DNA from: Toxonevra muliebris
Lineage: Eukaryota; Arthropoda; Insecta; Diptera; Pallopteridae
Assembly: GCA_963691655.1 (NCBI GenBank)
Contig: OY829328.1
Span: 76,264,400 to 76,328,399 of the forward strand
Direction: 5' to 3'
Length of the DNA stretch: 64,000 nt
Within the stretch, counting starts at the first letter, position 1. Each line of letters begins with the position of its first letter. The notes under the pieces are model-generated. The model searched no databases, was not told the DNA's origin, and saw only the letters and a program-made list of their open reading frames with translations. Position numbers and translations under genes: made by a program. Shown one piece after another: positions 37,035 through 48,849 of this stretch.

Positions 37035-38600
37035 TTATGAGGCTACAATTTCAGTACTTTGATTTCAAGAACTAACTAACTATTATTTATTATTCTATAT
37101 TTTTTACAATTCATATTTTTATATTTTTACTAACCTAATATTGAGTTTTTGTTTGATCTGCAGCTTAGTTCCCTAACATTTACGTATATTTTTGCTTCCT
37201 CTTTTTTTTTTTTTGTTTTGTCCATATGTGTGTATTTACAAGTCATAGATAAAATATTTGTGTGCTTAATATATGTCAAAGCATTTGCAATTTTAATTTT
37301 AAAATGAAGTCACAAAAGTTAGTAATAATTTTTTTAAGCAAAGCAAAAAGAAAAAAAAACAAACGCTTGCACAATTCGACACAGTTCATTAAATTGATAA
37401 AAATATAAAAATAATGTGAAATTTAAAAAAAATGAAAATAAAACAATCCTTTTTGCATTTTTTTATATAATTTCTAAGTAATAAAATATTTTTATCAGCG
37501 TTAAAATTAAATAATGGCTGCCATATTTATTTTATTATATCAAGAAATTTTTAAAAAACTATATGGTTTTTTTGTATTAAAAAGAAAATGTTTTGATAAG
37601 TTTTTAATTGTTTTTTTTTCTTTATAAAATGACGTTTTTATTTAATTGTTAAGTTTAAGATTAAGTTATAGTTTAGCAAAAAAAATGTTATATATTTTTC
37701 AATTAACTTGTCTGAAGAAGTTATGGTATGTATGTTTTGGTCCTTTCAAATATCCTACGTTATGTTTTGAATTGACCAATCACAGTTATTCATTTTCACT
37801 GAGAAAGTGTAAAATTCTCTCAATATGTGCAGTATAAAGAGAGAGCAAAGTTACAGCAGAAGCAAATAAATATTTTTAAATCTCCGTTAGAGAAACTTAA
37901 TTGATTTGATTTTGCTTTATTTAACACTTAAACGCTTTTGGCAAGAGATAAGTAGTATATGAACAGTGAAAACAAGTGCAAAGCAGCAGCAGAAGCATCT
38001 GTTTCGCTGTCGTTTTTAACAGTCCCTATAAATGGACAGCAACAGCACATGAATTTGTGTTGATTTTGCTTTTGGGAGCTTAGTCAGCTCTTCCATGGTG
38101 AAACTAATTTCATGCAACTGTCAGTAATGTAGGGAAGAGAAACGGCAGGGGATAGACAAAATCGTGAGTACCATTTCATTAAACTTCAAAACGAAATGTC
38201 AAAAAATCTCATGTTTCACCCTGGAAGAGTTGACTTAGTAATATTTAGAGCATTTTACAGTTACCAGATATTAGTATTCGGCTGGCAACACTTTCGACCT
38301 TGAGTATTAATTCTAACCCAGTGAAAACTAAATTCTACTGCGCATATTGAAAGAATTTATTTAGTATTGCGAATACCAAACGATAATATATATTAGGATA
38401 TTCTTTCTCTCAGCTCTTTTGAAACGAATTACTTATGCCATAATTTTTTATATCAAATTAAAGGTGGTTGGTTTTTTTACAATTTTATATTTGTAAAGTT
38501 TTATACTAATTTTATATTATTGAATTTTATTTAATAACTACCTACATAATTATAATTCAATTGTAATTATAAACTAAGTACTTAAATGTATTTCTTACTT
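37035..38600. other. AT-rich spacer
   Basis: No gene. 37080-37900 is A/T-rich with T runs. 38100-38220 is the third relative of the repeat at 16.16-16.68 kb. The 63-codon frame at 37646 has no recognisable content. Confidence 0.4.
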
Positions 38601-38735
38601 ATGCCTGGTTATCATTATGTCATATTCAATGTACAATCTCGAGAGAAAGGAAGAAACTTCATACACAAAAAACTACCGATATTTTACTTTCCTTTTGACA
38701 ATTTGATTGAATATGACAATGTGAAAACCAGGCAT
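38601..38735. mobile_element. 135-bp TIR element (MITE-like)
   Basis: The left end ATGCCTGGTTATCATTATGT and right end ACAATGTGAAAACCAGGCAT are inverted repeats over about 32 bases, continuing inward as CATATTCAAT/ATTGAATATG. The interior is non-coding. A related end sits at 13265-13284. Confidence 0.7.
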
Positions 38736-39479
38736 TACAATTAATATGCATTGTCATTGAATATTGTTAGTAATAATTTGAAAATTTAGTAAATTTATAA
38801 AAGAAAATCATTTTATTATATTTAGTATTTCAATATAATTCCTAAAAATAGCATAATAATCACGCTTAAATTAAATAAAGCAACAACAACAAAAAAAAAA
38901 AACAAAAACAAAAAAATTAATTATTTGTATATGTATACAGGGTGTTTCCATTTACTACATAGTTGTGCTAAATTTCCAGAGTAAGTTGGTGGTTTGACAT
39001 ATAAAAATGTTTAAAATTTGTTAAAATTCCATTATTTTAGATTTTGTTTAGCTCTCAAACAGGCGCCTTGGGCTGGCTGGACCAATTTCGACATTGAAAA
39101 TTGAAAGGCCATTAGGCTCTGGCTCTGAAATAAAATAGGTTAGAAATTAAAAAAGAAATAGCATTTTGAAAAAAGTGTACTTCAATTGTCGCTCCCGGTG
39201 TAATATAAAATCAATTTTCAACACTTGCATTAGCAGCTGTCGCCACTGAATTCCACGCTTTACATTTTAATTTGTTATTTCGATATCAATAGATTAACAA
39301 ACATGACGAAATTATTTAATTTTAAATTAATGCTTCAAAAAACGATAATTTTTTTCACCAGGTGAACACCTGGACCATGCCAAGATTCTAATCCACGATA
39401 CGTAAGTACTAACTAATGTAGATTATATATGATCAACCCCTAGTTTAAACCACACGTTCTTCACCCATATCTCTAGTTG

Positions 39480-40420
39480 AGAGGAATAGATTAATGACGT
39501 GGTGATCACTGACAATTCAATTGACATCTATACAGATTGGTCAAATTGGAGGAAAGAGTCGACTGCGCCATCTTCTCTAGTTAGCTGGATCTCTTACTCT
39601 ATTTCCGACTTCTTGATCATTACAGCATCTTTCTTGGTTTATTTAACGACCTCGATAGCCTAGTGGATAGTGCACTAGACTTTCATCTGGGGGGTTCGGG
39701 TTCGATTCCCGTCTTCGTCTGGTGGTTAATTTTCATTACTTTCTTATATTCACTATCAATATGAAGTGTATGAGAATTATAAGATAGTGTACAGGTACAC
39801 ACATTGGTTGGTAATGGCAAAACCACCAAGCCGATAAAAAATTGCCACACCGCCATTCGGAATCGGCGTTAAACTGTAGGTCCAACTATGTGGTATCACA
39901 ATGGGTCGTTCAGGCCTAAGTGTGTCTCTCGACAGCCACTCCAACCTAACCTAAGTGGTTTATTTGCAACGATTCATTGTATACTAATATCCACATCTAT
40001 ACGGACTGCCAAGCAGCAATCATGTCCCTTGCCGGTGTATTCACTACATCAAAGTTTGTCCTTGACCGCCGATCTTTACTCAATTTTTTATCGTACCTAT
40101 ATGGGGTACTTGGACACATGGAAATTTCAGGTAACTGCAATGTCGACGAGTTAGCTAAACAGGGATCGCAGCTTACCGATATATCACTTTCCTACACTAT
40201 TGCTGTTCCTCTTACATCCTAATTACCTTGAGGAAGTAAAAAGATCCAGCCTAGCGGAGCATACTTATGGTATTACTAAGCTAACATGGACCGCTATGAC
40301 CAACAGACGGACAAAACAGCTTAGCAGAAACTCCATCGACATTATGACTTCGGTGCTCATGGGACACAATGAGCATAACATGAGCTTCAGTGTGCTTTCA
40401 AGCAGAAGGCTGCCACTCCA
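39480..40420 (+). mobile_element. Decayed LINE RNase H domain interrupted by a SINE
   Basis: Read across the inserted SINE, the plus strand carries IYTDWSN near 39530 (RNase H first block), then after 39956 a shifted frame with IYTDCQAAIMSL near 40000 and GHMEISGNCNVDELAKQGS near 40110-40170 (second and last blocks, GN-ADELAK). Frameshifts and stops show it is dead. Sequence to about 40420, including HNEHNMSF, fits the tail past RNase H. R1/Jockey-like clade inferred. Confidence 0.75.
39645..39955 (+). mobile_element. tRNA-derived SINE, complete, with target-site duplication
   Basis: A 311-bp SINE with tRNA-like head, A box TAGCCTAGTGG (39656-39666), B box GGTTCGATTCC (39699-39709), a tRNA-unrelated body with CCGCCATTCGGAATCGGCG, and a tail ending CCAACCTAACCTAAG. 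It is flanked by identical TGGTTTATTT copies at 39635-39644 and 39956-39965. It matches the inverted copy at 22343-22655 along its full length with few differences, so both are fairly young. The head is most like tRNA-Glu. Confidence 0.93.
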
Positions 40421-43400
40421 ACCTAACCTACAAAACAAACGTCTAACATTGAAAGTTACCCAACTTCTTCAATTCGTAAAAATTGCTCTCAAGGCAATAA
40501 AGGATCATATGAGTCGCTACATATGCCTTCACTTGTCCTCAGCCCAGATAGAGGAAGGAAACAATTTTCGAGAGAAAAAAGAATAAATAATAAATGGATG
40601 AGACCCCTCTTTTTATTCACTGACGTCTGATATGATATAAATAGAAAAAAAAATGAAAAATACCAGGAAAAACTTGTTGGCTTTGTTCTCAGTGCAGAAA
40701 ACCAAAAAAGAAAATGTGTGGAAACTGCAATCAAGGATCTCTCAATGAGCATTTGTGAATTGTTTTGTTGAAACTGACATTGCGAAGTATTGATCCACAA
40801 AAGAAGGAAATCTCTAGACATTTACCTTGTGGACAGTACGATGATACTTAGTAGGCGTTTTCTTCATTGCACTTCAACCCAAAATCCACTTGTTAGATCG
40901 TCGATGGCATCCCTGTTAAACATTTGTTGACCATTTGGATTGTGCCATGGGAAACACATGATGTGATCTAACCTACTAGGGTCCTAGAAATGAATTTTGA
41001 GTTGACGATCCAGGATTCTGATTCCATGATTCTGAATTGAGAAGACGCCTAATGGGTTGTAATGTCTTGAATATCAATCCTACCGATTATATTGCTCTAA
41101 CTTAACGGCGGGAGTCAAATATCTCTCTCTGTTTTCGTCTTTTTAAATCATTTCTTTTTCTGTATTTTTTCTTACAGTATTATTATTATTATAAGTATTA
41201 GAGGAGCCCAACCAGGCAGGCACTGCGACCTAAAAGATCTTTTGTGCCATTCCCCATTTTATGACAAAAGACGTTCGGCTGACCTAATAAAAGTCAAGAC
41301 ATCTTTCGTAGAAGAAGATTTCATGTGATCAGCCGTCAAAAACGAATAATCAAAGATTCTTCCTCTGAGCCGAGCCAGTAGGATCTTACAGTATACAGTA
41401 GGATCCTTTCTCCCCAGATAAAAAGTATTAGATTAGTCAAGTAGGTGACTATAATGATCTCAGACCACCGCGGTCAACTATGAACCCCAAGAAGAAAATT
41501 TTTCCTCTTCTCTTAGAGGAACTAACCTCTCTTATTTATGAAGTCATTAATCGCTTGTTCACGTCATACAGAATTGATTCCAATTTTTTTTTTTTTACCC
41601 GTGAGTGTAGAAAAGATGCGAGAAACTTCTAAGGATGAGAAGTCAGGATTGCTTTATTGGCTCCATTTACATAGGTTATTTACATTTCATGCCGAATCTG
41701 ATATGTTAAACAATGTGCATCGAAAACAATGAACACTCCTCTAATAACTGATAGTAAATTTGTTTGTGTTCCGCATCATTTTCATCGTACCAGACTCCAT
41801 TTTATTTGAGTCGACACACTGCCTTCATTGCTTCCCTTTGAATCTATAAATAATATGTTACTTTTTAAACCAAACCTATTAGTAAAAAGAGACATATTGT
41901 TATTTTGTATACGTCATATAAGAAAAAGCTATTTAAACAATAATTTACTGTGATTTGCCGTACAGGTTCATTGCCTCTTCTCTATTTATTTTCATATGGT
42001 CTAGTTAGGCCAATCAGTTTCAAATACATTATACAAAATATGAGCCTGAATGAGGGCTGGTCTAGTTAGAATTTTGTAGAATACCTAATCCTTCCAAGCT
42101 TCAATAATTTTAAAACTATATAGAATTCACAATACTATATAAGTCACACATAACCTTATTTTTGGTTTTCATTATGTAACGGAGCATTTCTGAACGCCAT
42201 TGTAGAAAAAACTTTTGGAGGTTATGAACCAATCAACATACTTTAAAAATTTATCACATCATATCAGGAATACCCAGTATATTTATAGTAAATATGAGTA
42301 AGAGAAAACTGCATAATCTTATCATAATATGTATTTATTTAAAATAAATACACATATTCATGCACACAGCTACACCCACAAATATATACATACATGCATA
42401 GCTAAATATATACATGTACTTATATATGCATACATATTTTGCTTGTATATTTACTATAAGTTATTATGCTACTAAAAACAATAGCGATGAAAAAAACAAC
42501 AAAACAGATTGCACACGATTAACCAACATTACCTTGAATTGTGTATCGGTAAAAACGAAAGTTTTTCACCTAACTTTAGATTAAGTGGCATATATTTTTA
42601 TTATTTTTCTTCATTGATTTAAATACAATATATTCCTATGAATTTTATTTATTGTAAGAAAAATATTAAATGTAATTGAACCAAATTAAATGTATGTATG
42701 TGTAATAAATAATGCAGAAAAGACTTTAAATTTTTTTTCTTTTTATACGTATGTGTCTACATGGAAGTAGTTATGCAAATCTAAAAAAGTTATGTAGTTG
42801 GTTCTAAATAAAAATTATTTTTAAAAGAACGAAAAAAGTTATGAATTCTCGACTTTGTTAGTCGAGTCTTGTAGTTAGACTCGTTCTGGGTACCTACGCC
42901 TCCATAGTGGTTCGATGAGAGCGAACTGTTTTTTTTTGCAGCCTTGACGCCACTATGGCGTCATTGTAGTACAAATTTAGTGAGAGCAGAAAAACACGAC
43001 AGTTATTCCGCTCTCATCAATGCGTGATCTTTATTTCTATTCTTCCTTTTAATTCGTTTTAAGCGAAATTTACATATTCAAGAAAATTTCAGTAGTTAAC
43101 TTCAGAAAACATTTTTGAGGGCAAACTCCGCTTAATAATTTGTTCTTGCGCGTTATCAGCTCAATCACCCGAAAAAATGGCTACACTCTGGGGTTTTTAA
43201 CATACTTTAGACCAGCAAACATAAATATCTGCAATACAAGAATCGATTAATTAGTTATGAGTATCAGAGCCCCTGATATTGTATTGCATAGCCGGTTAGC
43301 CTCTGCCGCCGACGAAGAAAAACAGTTAATACGATAAAATCCAAAATGGCTGGTGCCGAAAAAGATTTAAGCCTGTTATACATTACCTAAATTAACTAAA

Positions 43401-43880
43401 AATATAGAAAATACATTAAGCTATTGTAGTTTTCGGCATTTTTAGATAACTCACAGCTTTAAAAATCGCTACTCTTTGTTTACATCGATTTTTTGAAAAA
43501 AAAACTACTATTCTTTCTGAAATCATGAAAAAAATATGAGTTTTTTGCTGTGATACTAATGATAGCCTCTGAAGAGCTTGCCTTATCGCTTCTGCGATTC
43601 GTTAGATCCAATTGAAAGGACTGCTTTTACAATTTGAGGAATGTTATACTGAATGCTCACACGTTGAGACCAAAGTCGATATCATCGGTGCCGGTGATTC
43701 AAAAAGTCTCTTGATTGGGAGTTACCTTGTCTGAATAACTGTGCTCTTAGACAGGTGATGTCATCTAATCAGAATTATTATTAAATATTAAAAAATACCA
43801 AAAAGGAACACAGGATACAATGCAGTGGAACATGCCTGTTACCTCTTTTGGTGCTCCAACAAAAGAAAATACATTGTTTA
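40421..43880. other. Repeat-derived and AT-rich spacer
   Basis: No gene supported. 40416-40433 repeats the SINE tail words CCACTCCAACCTAACCTA. 41.1-41.5 kb is GC-richer (GAGGAGCCCAACCAGGCAGG) and probably an old insertion. 42.3-42.45 kb has CATA/TACA microsatellite-like sequence. The minus frame at 40489-40821 and others show no family features. Confidence 0.4.
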
Positions 43881-44110
43881 ACACTTCTTTTGGCAATAAG
43901 TAGCGCGGAGACGGCCGTTGCCCAATCGAAGGCGGTTTTATAATCGAGGAATAAATGGTGAGTATATGTTTTAGGATTTCGCATATTTCGAATAAATATC
44001 TGGTATTTTTTTTATATTTTTTTTAAGTTCTCATGAGGCACTGATTGGTGGACGCACACGATGCTCTGTATCCCCTGAAATATCCTATGCCGCAATTACA
44101 GGGGCTAGAT
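43880..44110 (-). mobile_element. LINE reverse transcriptase remnant
   Basis: The minus strand encodes YTHHLFLDYKTAFDWATAV, the classic non-LTR reverse transcriptase block (HLF-DFKAAFD). Upstream on the same strand, GYRASCASTNQC resembles the GFR-GRST-DQ block. Stops and frameshifts separate them. The F/Y-x-D-Y/F-K-x-A-F-D core identifies the domain; the clade is uncertain. Confidence 0.75.
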
Positions 44111-44145
44111 AGAGAAAGGCTTTGCTTATTTTCATCTCTCTAGCT

Positions 44146-44367
44146 CTATTTAGTGCAAAGCCGCACCCTTAAACCCTTCTTGAATAATCTGTAGGTTTTA
44201 GTTACACAGTTACTACAAACTAAAATTTTAGTATAATAAGGATGTGGCATCAAACGGATTCTTAGAGTTAATAGTTTTTCCCCATCATTATCAACATCAT
44301 CTTGAATATTATTAGGAAGAACAACGGTATGAAAACTTACGTCAACGATATTTGCTTGCTGTCCCAC
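44146..44367 (-). other. Unassigned 73-codon frame
   Basis: An open minus frame containing LLTLRIRLMPHPYYTKILVC, CSNC and a basic C-terminus. It sits just upstream (on the minus strand) of the LINE reverse transcriptase remnant, so it may belong to the same dead element, but the sequence is not a domain I recognise. Low confidence that it is a gene. Confidence 0.2.
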
Positions 44368-45245
44368 AACTATGCAGGCATATCATCCAAACTGAAGTCA
44401 ATATAAGATTCAGCTGCAAAAGCTGGTTTAGCTATCAGCATCCCCATGATCAAGACAATGAGGACAAACACCCACTAGTCGCGGACTGGATGATGTGGAG
44501 TCTTTCTATTAACTGAGTAGAGCCAGTTCTAGGGCAGATATATGAAGCTGCTTAAAAAAAGCGAAAACTTCATACATTTATCATGCTGCCATACGGTTTA
44601 AAACTCGTCATTCACAGCATAGGGAAATCCAGTTGCACTTGAGATACGAAGAAAGCAGTCGAAGGGGAGTATCAGTCAGTATTTTAAAATGCTGATATTT
44701 TTCCTATCCCATCAGTATTTGGAGTGAAGAAATACTGATGGAGTTCCGGCACAAGACAAATCCAAATGGATTCCTGCGGGCCTTTGTTCCTCCTTGAAAT
44801 CATAGCAATTTATATCTATGTTTATACATAAAAGAAGAAATCTACTTTATTTACTTACCTTTTTCATTTCCTTGGAAGGAATATACCATTCCCACATGTG
44901 CAAAACCGCTCAATTAGTTAAATTTCGCTTGCATTAATTTCACTTCCTTTATCAACTAAATGTGAATAAACGCCATCTAACGACCTCTAGTCAAATTAAA
45001 AATAAGCGCCATCTATAAATCGAATTTAATTGCAAACATGAAATGTCAAACAGCTGACACCAATGAATGTCATAGATTTTTCCATTTATTTCCAAATATA
45101 TTTACAATAATAAGAGCATTTCGTTTTTTAGGTGTTTGGATATTGTCTATCAAAAAAGGCAAAATAGAAAAAAAATTTCCAATATTTCGCAACAAAATTT
45201 CCAATAGTTTCATATTGTTTACAAGTGTAACTGGCAGTAAACAAA
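44368..45245. other. Spacer and promoter region of EMRE
   Basis: No ORF supported up to the EMRE start. Two copies of a CGCCATCTA word lie at 44971-44979 and 45007-45015, within 40 bp of each other and about 240 bp before the start codon. The second has the full AGATGGCGC core on the minus strand. These resemble fly CTCF-type sites and could belong to the EMRE promoter. Confidence 0.4.
45005..45014 (-). promoter_or_regulatory. CTCF-like AGATGGCGC motif near EMRE
   Basis: AGCGCCATCT on plus reads AGATGGCGCT on minus, matching the core of the fly CTCF motif as I know it. A degenerate neighbour (TTAGATGGCG on minus) lies at 44971-44980. Motif match only; a short match like this is expected now and then by chance. 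Confidence 0.3.
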
Positions 45246-45527
45246 ATGGTATCTACTCGTCTTTCCATAACTGCTCGTCAGATGCTGCTCCATAACTTTG
45301 AAATGCAACAAATGGCACGGGCAATGCATTACAGCGGTGGAAAAACGCATTTCCGCAGTGGAGCGATCAAGCCAATACCAGCAAAAGCACCATTCGGATT
45401 GATGTGTGTAATTTTTTCCGTTTTACCAGGTCTCTTTGTTGGAGCAGCGATTAGTAAAAATATAGCAAACTTTTTGGAAGAGAATGATCTGTTTGTACCA
45501 TCCGACGATGATGATTCAGAGGATTAA
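45246..45527 (+). CDS. EMRE: EMRE, essential MCU regulator, mitochondrial
   Basis: Complete intronless gene of 93 residues for the small inner-membrane subunit that links the calcium uniporter pore to its MICU gatekeepers. The N-terminus MVSTRLSITARQML is arginine-rich without acids, a mitochondrial presequence. It is followed by FRSGAIKPIPAKAPFG, the conserved juxtamembrane region. One membrane helix runs about residues 51-73 (LMCVIFSVLPGLFVGAAIS) with the helix-packing proline and small residues typical of the family. The C-terminus ENDLFVPSDDDDSED is the acidic tail that contacts MICU1. Length fits the family (about 100). ATG 45246 is chosen because it gives the presequence; the overlapping 85-codon frame at 45038 is a shadow. 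Confidence 0.93.
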   Translation: MVSTRLSITARQMLLHNFEMQQMARAMHYSGGKTHFRSGAIKPIPAKAPFGLMCVIFSVLPGLFVGAAISKNIANFLEENDLFVPSDDDDSED

Positions 45528-45632
45528 GTGTGGTGAAGTACTAAAATTATATGTATAATTGAAGAAACAACAACAACAAAAACAACAACGTTATTAAAGA
45601 TGTTAGCTTTCATGGAATATCGATTTTGAGAT

Positions 45633-45638
45633 AATAAA
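45633..45638 (+). terminator. EMRE: Likely EMRE poly(A) signal
   Basis: AATAAA 106 bases after the EMRE stop codon, the first canonical signal on this strand, followed by a T-rich stretch. A good but unproven candidate. Confidence 0.5.
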
Positions 45639-45659
45639 AGAGGCGAATTTTTCATAAAT

Positions 45660-47600
45660 TCTTCATCATCAGAATGGGAAACTAAAGTTTAAAAAAAAAG
45701 AAAAAAAATCAGTTTATCGGACATATTCCGAAATCCACCGCTTACGATTACAAATCGAAATTGTAACAACGAATCGTTGCTGTGTGTTCGATTTAATAGT
45801 AAATGGATTTTTTGGGATATGCCAGTATAATGTTATTTATTTTAGATTTAATCGAAATTTATTACAAATAAATTTAGCATTTTAAGCAAATATCGACATG
45901 TGCACAAATATGCTATAAGACTTTATTTTCTTTGTATTTTATTTAAAATTAAACCTTAACATATTTCTTGTTGTATACTACAGGCATGCATAATGTAGAT
46001 GGACATGCTCATATACAAAAGTACTACTAATTTATATACATATCTACTTGAAGCCATGAATAGCAGCGATTTTTTGTTTTTCCAAGCACTCTGTGTTTGG
46101 AATGAAAAAGTAGTTTTAAAAAGTACATGGTTTCAAGTCTGATATTGGAATATTTTGTAAAATCTCCTTTCTAAGCTTCAATTTAGAGAGATAAGCTTAA
46201 AATCTTGTTATCCTCTTGTAGAATTAATGTAGCTAAGTTACTACACTTTATAGAAATCATATTTCAACTGAGTACTGCTTGAGAAATTAATATTTATTTG
46301 TGAAAATACCGTGTCGTCGGCGATTAATACCATTCAGAAGGTGCATATGTTTATTTTTAAATGAAATAAAGTTTATTAATTAAAATAATATGTACTCTTA
46401 TTGTTTTTGTTACATAATCTAATTAGAAGAATAGACAGCAAAAAAACTGAAATAAAAAATTGAGAGCGCGGGAAAAAAACGCAAATTCTATTTTTATCTA
46501 CAAAAAAAAATCAACGAAATTCATTGCTTGTAAAAAAATTCTTCTTGATATCTCTAAAAATAAATATTTTCAGCAATTAAAAGTGTTTACAAATGAGACG
46601 ATTTATTCCTGCAAAGAGTTGCAATAATATTGAACTCAACATTTTCTCAATCTCTCATGAATAGCTTGGTTTTCTATTTTGAATTTCCAAAATATCGTGA
46701 ATTGCAAAATCGGATATTGTCAGTCAAAATTCTTAAATTTTGTTTGGGCTTCGGTTAGTTGCATGACTCAAGCATTACGGAAAACAACATTTGGGGTGGC
46801 TTCAGAGTAAAAGGAACAACTATAAAAAATCAATACAAAAATGGAATTAAAACTTCCTGAAATTAGATATACTTCAATTTATATGAATATCATTAGAATT
46901 CCCAACACATTTCAGAAAATTATGTATTGATGTGTTAACAAGTACATAGATAACACTTCCTTATACTAAAAACAATATTTTATGCTCCCAATAAAATATT
47001 CATAAATAATACCTAGTCGGTAAGGCCCCAGTAACTGGGGCTATTTTTTTGCGGAAGAAATCTCTTTATGAAAAAACAAATATCAAAAGAGAACCAAACT
47101 ACTCGTTGGTGTTTGTTTTGTTATTTGTGTATGCAGATAATTCGTTAGATGATTCTGAGAAAAGCCGTTACTCACGTCTTTTCTCTCTCTCTCTCTCTCA
47201 TTTGTTATTTACTCCCGCTTAAGCAATGATTTTTACAATGATGAAAGCAATGCTTTGTTCAATGAGTGAATTTTAAAGAACTTCCGACGCTAATATTTTG
47301 GAATTGGCTAAACCGATTTAAAATCTGATAATTTTTGGCTAATATAGTCGTCTTTAAAATGATATATAATATGATATCGTAGCACTTCTGGATCTTCTGG
47401 AATAAAATTGTAGTTACACTAATAAATGTATAGATACTTCCGCGATACTTCCGTTCGCAAGGGTGATCTACCATTAGCCTGTGTTAAAGCATTTACTCCC
47501 CAACTTAGAATCGAAAATAAGGCAGCTGGGACTCTAATCTAGCACTCATTCACCAGGCCACCAAGATGTGTTCATCGAGTCTTACCGCCTAAGATGTCCA
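45660..47600. other. AT-rich spacer downstream of EMRE
   Basis: No gene. Contains A runs near 45690, a short (CT)n tract near 47180, and a perfect GCCCCAG/CTGGGGC stem-loop at 47025-47041 followed by a T run. Open frames are short and unsupported. Confidence 0.45.
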
Positions 47601-47737
47601 ATTCTTCTTAGATCATTTTGCACTTTCGTAATAAACACACTTATTTCTGACCAGTCTTTCTCCGACCGGATCGTATAGACAGAAGAAGGTTTTCGATGTC
47701 CTGGACGGGGCGGGCTGGATAATTGAGAGGAGATGGC

Positions 47738-48410
47738 GTGGGAAGTGAATAGGCATCTGTAGTGATAGCCAAGCTGTATTGAAGGCCATTGCAAATGCTG
47801 AGAGCTCTTTAAAATTGGTCAGCAAGTGTAAAGGAAAACTAAGTAGTGACGAAAAACACAACAAGTTATGCTTTGTATGGGTTCCAGAACATTGTGGTAT
47901 TGCAGGGAATGAACTAGCTGGTAAACTAGCTAATATAGGTTCCGCAATTACACCATGGAGTCCGGAACCTTTTCTTAGTGTAAGTTGTGGGGAGGTCATG
48001 CGTTGGATCAACAATTTCGTGGTTTCTATCTAAAGAAAAAGATGGTCCGAGCTTGATTCCTGTAGAACCGCAAGGTATTCGCGAGACAACCCCACAGGAA
48101 GTCAGCGAAATTTTTTTAAAATAGAGAAGAAAGGACCTGAGGTTACTGATGGGTGTCATCACATGGCACAACACGTGTGATCATCATTTGACTAACATGG
48201 GCGCCATCACCGATCCAACCTGCCAATCATGTTTTGAGGCCGATGATACTACGGAGTATTATCTTTGTAATTGTTCGGTGTTCGCGGAAATCAACTTAAG
48301 GCTGTTGGGTAGTATTGTCTTGAGTATGAATAATATCCCACTTGCTGAGCTTCTAAGGTTCATGAGAGAAACAAAGAAGTTCGAGGTTGAGAGACCTTAG
48401 ACCTTTCTTC
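47738..48410 (+). mobile_element. LINE RNase H and C-terminal zinc knuckle remnant
   Basis: The plus strand gives CSDSQAVLKAIANAESSLKL from 47754 and VWVPEHCGIAGNELAGKLAN near 47876-47935, the second and final RNase H blocks. After frameshifts, CQSCFEADDTTEYYLCNCSVF near 48210-48280 matches the post-RNase H C-x-x-C...H/Y-x-x-C region of R1/Jockey-type elements. Ends near the ETKKFEVERP stop. Clearly derived and dead. Confidence 0.8.
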
Positions 48411-48849
48411 TTTCCATTTATTATTCCCTCACATATCTTTCCTGTCTTTCTACTTTTTTCTACTGACTCTATCTCGCGTATAGTACAATGGTCTTTGAGA
48501 CTAAATGTTTTGGCTCAGTCCAGTCCACTTTCAACTATAAACTCTAAATGAACTGAATCGAGAATCGTCATGTCCAAGTCTATATAAGTACTTTCTGTAA
48601 CTTCTGAAAACAAAAACTGATATAGCACAGTCTAGTACAGCAAGAATTGTGTGACTGACTCACACCATGTGAGTCATTTGAATAGCTCATTAAGATCCGA
48701 TTGGAATAGGTTAACAGAATATATAGAAAGTTATTTTCTATTGACATAAAAATTCACGAAATGTATTTCATCCAGAGATCAGAATATTAAAAAAAAAATG
48801 CGAAATCAATAATAAAATTACAGGGGAAAGAAACAAAAACTCAAACCGG

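Noticed and set aside
45660..45720. EMRE as a recent retrocopy with poly(A) tail
   Set aside because: An A-rich stretch follows the gene, but no target-site duplication is visible and the frame is intact with its own poly(A) signal; single-exon small genes are common in flies.
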